64,000 nucleotides of DNA from Luteolibacter flavescens (GTDB lineage: Bacteria > Verrucomicrobiota > Verrucomicrobiia > Verrucomicrobiales > Akkermansiaceae). Shown piece by piece: positions 60,373 through 64,000 of the stretch. The stretch spans positions 434,001-498,000 of the forward strand of contig NZ_JAPDDS010000002.1 of NCBI RefSeq assembly GCF_025950085.1, given 5' to 3'. How positions within the stretch are numbered: position 1 is the first letter of the stretch; each line of letters opens with the position of its first letter. The position numbers and the translations under genes were made by a program. A model generated the notes under the pieces. It did not search any database. It was not told the origin of the DNA and saw nothing but the letters and a program-made list of their open reading frames with translations.

Positions 60373-63300
60373 CTACTCCGGCCTGGCGCGGATGCGGAAG
60401 AAGAGGCGCGCGGTTTGCTCCGGTGGGAGGTAGGTGACGGTCACGGTTTCATAGTCCGTGTCCGCGAGGGGCGTGCGGGTGACGCTGGTGATGTCGGGAT
60501 CGGCGGCGGTCCAGCCGGTGAGGTCGTCGCCGACTTGCACTTGGTAGATCGCCCCGGCGGGTGCGCGGCGGGCCCGGTAGCTGAGCGTGACCGTGCCGTC
60601 CGCGGCGCGGTTGAGCGGGACGGGGAAGACGCCGGGCGAGAGCGGGTCGCCGCCGAAGGCGAATTCGCCGAAGTTCCCGGTGCCATCGTGATCCGGGTCC
60701 GCGTCGTCGCCGTGCAGGTGCGAGAGGCCCGGCAGGTGATCGGCCAGCCATTGCGCGTAGGGCGGCAGGGCGTCGCTTTCCAGAAAGAGATCCGTCACCT
60801 CGGCGGCGGCGAGAGCGCGGCCGTGGATGCGGATCTGGTCGAGATCGCCCTCATAGCTCGTCGCGGCGCTGCCCGGCGTGGCCCCGATGACGAGCACGGG
60901 GCTGGCGCCGAGCGTGTCCAGGCTGCCGGTGCGAGTGGCCTCCAGCACGCCATTGATGTAGATCTTCATCTCGCCGCTGGATTTCACGCGGGTGCAGGCG
61001 ACGTGGACCCAGTCGCCGGTATTCACGGGGCTGGTGGCGTGGAGGATCATGTTCGGCGTGCCCGCGGCATTCCCGGTCTGGAAGGAGATGCGGCTGATGC
61101 CATTCTCGCGGGTGCCGGCGATGAGGTAGTCATTCGTGGGCCCGCCGCTGTCGGCATTGATGATGGCGATGCCCGAGGGTGGATTTGCCGTCACGGGGAA
61201 GGCGCGGGTGGTGCGCATCCAGAAGCTGACGGTGAAGTCATTCGGCGCGACATTCGCCATGGTGACGCGCTCGTCGGTGCTGTCGAAGCGCAGCGCGCCG
61301 CCGAATTTCCCGGGGATGCGGTCGCCCGCCTCCATGTCCACCAGGGTGGCGTGGTTTTCCTGCGGCGAGCTGTCGATGGCGGAGCTGCCCGCCGTCTCGT
61401 CGAGCTTCAGCCAGGCGAGCAGGCCCGGGTCGCTGATCGTCACGGTGTGCGTGGCGGAGGCGTAGTTGCCATGGCCATTTGCCTGCGCGGCATTTGCGGG
61501 CAGGCCGAGGGTCACCTGGCGGGCTCCGTGGCGCGGCGCGATGGTCAGCACGTAGTCCGCGCCGCTGCCGGTGAGGCCGGTGGCATCGCCCCCGCCGACC
61601 GAGAAGTCCGCGGCGGAGAGTCCGGTGACGGCTTCCGAAAACCGCACGGCCACGGTGAAGTCACCCTCCGCGCTGGCCGGGGCGACGAGCTCCACGCCGG
61701 GTGCGGCTGGCAGCGAGAGAATCCAGTCCGAGATGACCTGCGCGGCCTGCGCGTCGACGACGTTCTTCGCCAGCGGCGGCATCTTCAGCGGGCCCGTGCT
61801 GGAGTGGCGTATCCTCAGCATCGAGTGAGCGAGATCGCCCGGCATCACGATCTCCTCATCCGCGGGCTCCACAAGCGGGCCATGGATGAGTCCCTGCGAG
61901 GCGAGCTGCGTGCTGAAGCGCGCATCGAAGCGTGCCCGCACGCCGTCCGGCTGGTGGCACTGCGAGCAATTCGAGTCCAAGTACGATCTCACTCGTACTT
62001 CCAGCGAGGCGGACGTATCGTCCAGGCGGTGGCCTTTCAGGAACCACGGCAAGTGCTCCGGCCGGTAGCCGGAGTCGAACCATCCGAGCGAGCCGAGCGT
62101 CTCCAGTTGGTTCGCCGTGCGGCCGGTGCGGTCGTAGGTCGTGTCGCCATTGAGCTGCCAGGTCTTCAGGCCGAGCACGTGGCCTGCATTTGCATTGTGG
62201 CAGACGCGGCAGTCCGTGCGGCTCGGGTAGTCCCACTGCTGCACGCGTGTGCCGCCGCCCGCCTCCGCGATGGTGATGCTTTCGCTCAGGCCGCCGGGTA
62301 GCAGCTCCGCATCGCTGCCATCGGCGCGCCACTTGTAGGTCACGCCATAGGGCTCGCCGGTCTGAGGCATCACGATGAAGCGCGTCTCCAGCCGCCTCCG
62401 GATGGACGGGTCCGCATCGTCCACCGGCAGCTCGAAGTGCTTGATGAAGACGGTGCCTGCGGGGAAGGACCACGGCCCCTCGGGATCGAAGCCGATCTTC
62501 TCCTGCGGCGTGTCGTGCGTGCCGTCATTCGGCAGCGCGATCCAGCGCAGCTTCGCCGCGGCATCCGACCACAGCGGGGAATTCACATCGTAGAGGATGA
62601 CGCCGGGCGCGGGCGTGAGACTTGTTAGATCAGCGAAGGCTCCTGTTTCGGAAAGCAGCCGCGGCGGATTCGCCACGACCACCACCGGTTGCCACGGCAG
62701 TGTCGCGTAGAGGAATTGGTTTTGTGGCAGGGCGACATTGGCGATGCGGACTTCGTCGAAGGTCGTGTCCGTCACCCAGTCGGCGAGGTTGCCATTGAAC
62801 ATCCCGCGGCCGATCGTCCAGGTGCCCGGCTGGAGATTCCCGGTGTAGCCGGTGGCTTGCCCGCGCTGCACGTAGCTGCCGTTTTCATAGGAGAAGACGG
62901 TCAGCGTGCCGGTGGAGACGCGGCCGACGATGGCGAGGTGATACCACCGGTCCGCTGTGGTGAAGGTGGAGTCGTCGAAAACCTCGATGGCGAGGGAGCG
63001 CCACTGCTGGTTCGCGGGATTCAGGACGCGGACATTGAGGAAGAGGTCGCCTTGGTCGAGCGGGACACCTGGATTCGCGAGGGCATCATTGCGGCCCCAG
63101 CGCATGAGTCGGAAGGGCTGGATGGGCGTGCCCGCCTCCGCGCCCGCAGGGGAATTTGGCACGACGCCCGTGGTGCCATCGAGCCCGAGGAAGCACTGGT
63201 AGCCGCTGCCGAGGGTGCCCGCGGCGGGCTTGAAGCTCAGCTCGATGGTGAAGTCATCCAGCCGTCCCAGATTCTCCGACATCTCCAGCGCACCGCGAGC

Positions 63301-64000
63301 GTTGCCGGGGTAGCCATCGGTGCCCGCCGTGCCCACGATGCGGACGCCGGCGGAGTTCGCCGTGGCTCCGGCGGGGCTCAGCCCGTTCGGGCTGGAGTAG
63401 CGGACATTCGCAGAGGTGGTGCCATTGTCGGCGGCGAGCATCGCGATGCCATTGTCGATGACATCGACGGTCGCATGGCCGGGATTGGCCGAGACGTAGC
63501 CCGAGCTGTTAGATGGATGCTGGTCCTCAAAGCGGTACCACACCGGGTTCGTGGTGGCCGCAGGCACCATAGCGAGCTTCATGAAGCGCCCGCGCGAGCC
63601 TGTGCCGTTGATCTTGATGAAGACCGGCTCGCCCGTGGTGTCCTTGCCGATGGTGGAGGTGCCGCTGTAGACGCTGCCGCTCGGCATGTCCGCGAGGCGC
63701 GTGGCGGTCGCGGCATTTCCAGCCAGCGTGAAGGACCGGATGCGGCCGCTCACATTGTCCACGGTCAGGTATTTCCCCGTGAGGTCCGGATGCGCCGCGC
63801 CGCGGTAGACGAAGCCGCCGACGAGGCATCCATCCGGCCCGGAGGAGTGGAGCACGTCCCACACCGGCTCCGTGAGCGTGCCGTGGATGACGGCGGGCTG
63901 TGCCTTCGGCCCCGCGACGCTGCCCTCGCGGAAGGGCCAGCCGTAGTTCGCGCCGGGTGCCAGGATGCACAGCTCCTCGCTAGTGTCCTGGCCGCTCTCG
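60373..64000 (-). CDS. Large exported protein: PQQ sugar dehydrogenase-like, LamG, diheme cytochrome, LamG (N-terminus cut by window edge)
   Basis: The frame is open to the right edge, giving more than 1200 residues. The first visible part, PGANYGWPFREGSVAGPKAQ and GGFVYRGAAHPDLTGKYLTVDN, is the C-terminal part of a PQQ-dependent sugar/sorbosone dehydrogenase-like propeller. Then come a LamG domain, an SO2930-like cytochrome domain with two heme sites (CRVCHNANAGHVLGLKTWQLN, and NCSQCHQPDGVRARFD), and a second LamG domain. The end has DPDHDGTGNFGEFAFGGDP and YQVQVGDDLTGWTAADP...RLFFRIRA. It probably oxidises a sugar or glycan in the periplasm or at the surface and passes electrons to the hemes. 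Confidence 0.85.
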   Translation of the reverse strand, partial: ESGQDTSEELCILAPGANYGWPFREGSVAGPKAQPAVIHGTLTEPVWDVLHSSGPDGCLVGGFVYRGAAHPDLTGKYLTVDNVSGRIRSFTLAGNAATATRLADMPSGSVYSGTSTIGKDTTGEPVFIKINGTGSRGRFMKLAMVPAATTNPVWYRFEDQHPSNSSGYVSANPGHATVDVIDNGIAMLAADNGTTSANVRYSSPNGLSPAGATANSAGVRIVGTAGTDGYPGNARGALEMSENLGRLDDFTIELSFKPAAGTLGSGYQCFLGLDGTTGVVPNSPAGAEAGTPIQPFRLMRWGRNDALANPGVPLDQGDLFLNVRVLNPANQQWRSLAIEVFDDSTFTTADRWYHLAIVGRVSTGTLTVFSYENGSYVQRGQATGYTGNLQPGTWTIGRGMFNGNLADWVTDTTFDEVRIANVALPQNQFLYATLPWQPVVVVANPPRLLSETGAFADLTSLTPAPGVILYDVNSPLWSDAAAKLRWIALPNDGTHDTPQEKIGFDPEGPWSFPAGTVFIKHFELPVDDADPSIRRRLETRFIVMPQTGEPYGVTYKWRADGSDAELLPGGLSESITIAEAGGGTRVQQWDYPSRTDCRVCHNANAGHVLGLKTWQLNGDTTYDRTGRTANQLETLGSLGWFDSGYRPEHLPWFLKGHRLDDTSASLEVRVRSYLDSNCSQCHQPDGVRARFDARFSTQLASQGLIHGPLVEPADEEIVMPGDLAHSMLRIRHSSTGPLKMPPLAKNVVDAQAAQVISDWILSLPAAPGVELVAPASAEGDFTVAVRFSEAVTGLSAADFSVGGGDATGLTGSGADYVLTIAPRHGARQVTLGLPANAAQANGHGNYASATHTVTISDPGLLAWLKLDETAGSSAIDSSPQENHATLVDMEAGDRIPGKFGGALRFDSTDERVTMANVAPNDFTVSFWMRTTRAFPVTANPPSGIAIINADSGGPTNDYLIAGTRENGISRISFQTGNAAGTPNMILHATSPVNTGDWVHVACTRVKSSGEMKIYINGVLEATRTGSLDTLGASPVLVIGATPGSAATSYEGDLDQIRIHGRALAAAEVTDLFLESDALPPYAQWLADHLPGLSHLHGDDADPDHDGTGNFGEFAFGGDPLSPGVFPVPLNRAADGTVTLSYRARRAPAGAIYQVQVGDDLTGWTAADPDITSVTRTPLADTDYETVTVTYLPPEQTARLFFRIRARPE

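Noticed and set aside
60187..62301. Plus-strand frame opening with a hydrophobic stretch near the island edge
   Set aside because: It starts with TTG, lacks a ribosome-binding site, and continues as the antisense of the large exported protein.
39720..63515. Recurrent CTAACAG/CTAACAGAT words (for example near 39720, 43981, 46831, 49438, 63509)
   Set aside because: The counts of this short word are about what chance allows, and some copies are inside genes.
1..64000. CRISPR arrays, tRNA/rRNA genes, insertion sequences
   Set aside because: No regular spacer-repeat arrays, no T-loop/anticodon patterns and no transposase or terminal inverted repeats were found by eye.

Overview
The window looks like chromosomal DNA of a GC-rich Verrucomicrobiota bacterium, probably close to Luteolibacter/Akkermansiaceae. 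This is an inference from gene content: a type I sulfatase, a SASA-type sialate O-acetylesterase, a PEP-CTERM protein, SHD1-domain exoproteins, a fused SO2930-like diheme cytochrome, an alpha-2-macroglobulin/PBP1C pair and many signal-peptide proteins with D-x-D-x-D-G tails. No rRNA, tRNA, CRISPR array, integrase or insertion sequence was seen.

0-8.6 kb: a kinase-like gene (cut by the edge) overlaps mgtE; then an NTF2-like two-domain protein, a ParE-type toxin/antitoxin pair, an LprI-like protein, a Nudix hydrolase, a frameshifted sulfatase, an M3 oligopeptidase and guanylate kinase. 8.6-12.2 kb: an iron-uptake pair (TonB-dependent receptor plus PepSY membrane protein) behind a Fur-box-like palindrome. 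12.2-20.4 kb: pbpC and a giant alpha-2-macroglobulin. 20.5-31 kb: secreted beta-helix, LamG-like, C39-like and SHD1 proteins mixed with an RNase J-like beta-CASP enzyme, a PAS-SpoIIE phosphatase and a VOC protein; a two-helix miniprotein sits at 22.5 kb. 31-36.4 kb: a DEAD-box helicase, a phosphotransferase and a complete ECF41 sigma module (carboxymuconolactone decarboxylase-like gene, sigma factor with SnoaL-like tail, and two promoter sites matching the known ECF41 signature). 36.5-49.4 kb: sialate O-acetylesterase, TSUP permease, KH-domain protein, metalloprotease, MFS exporter, Dabb protein, GDPD, a D-amino-acid-oxidase-like flavoprotein whose segments are circularly permuted, an alpha/beta hydrolase, a long REP-like palindrome and a LysM/YkuD protein lacking the catalytic cysteine.

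49.5-64 kb: a cluster of exported proteins (beta-helix, S74 autoprotease with Asp-box repeats, PEP-CTERM, Hcp with a Sec signal, TSP3-like). It is interrupted by a roughly 3 kb AT-rich island carrying one gene, a cytosolic GT4 glycosyltransferase fused to a PQQ-like beta-propeller, with a short direct repeat at both edges. The window ends inside a very large exported protein that joins a PQQ-dependent sugar dehydrogenase-like domain, LamG domains and a diheme cytochrome module.

The strongest candidates for undescribed biology are the permuted flavoprotein (45.4-46.6 kb) and the GT4-propeller island (57.35-60.36 kb). The ECF41 module is the best supported regulatory circuit.
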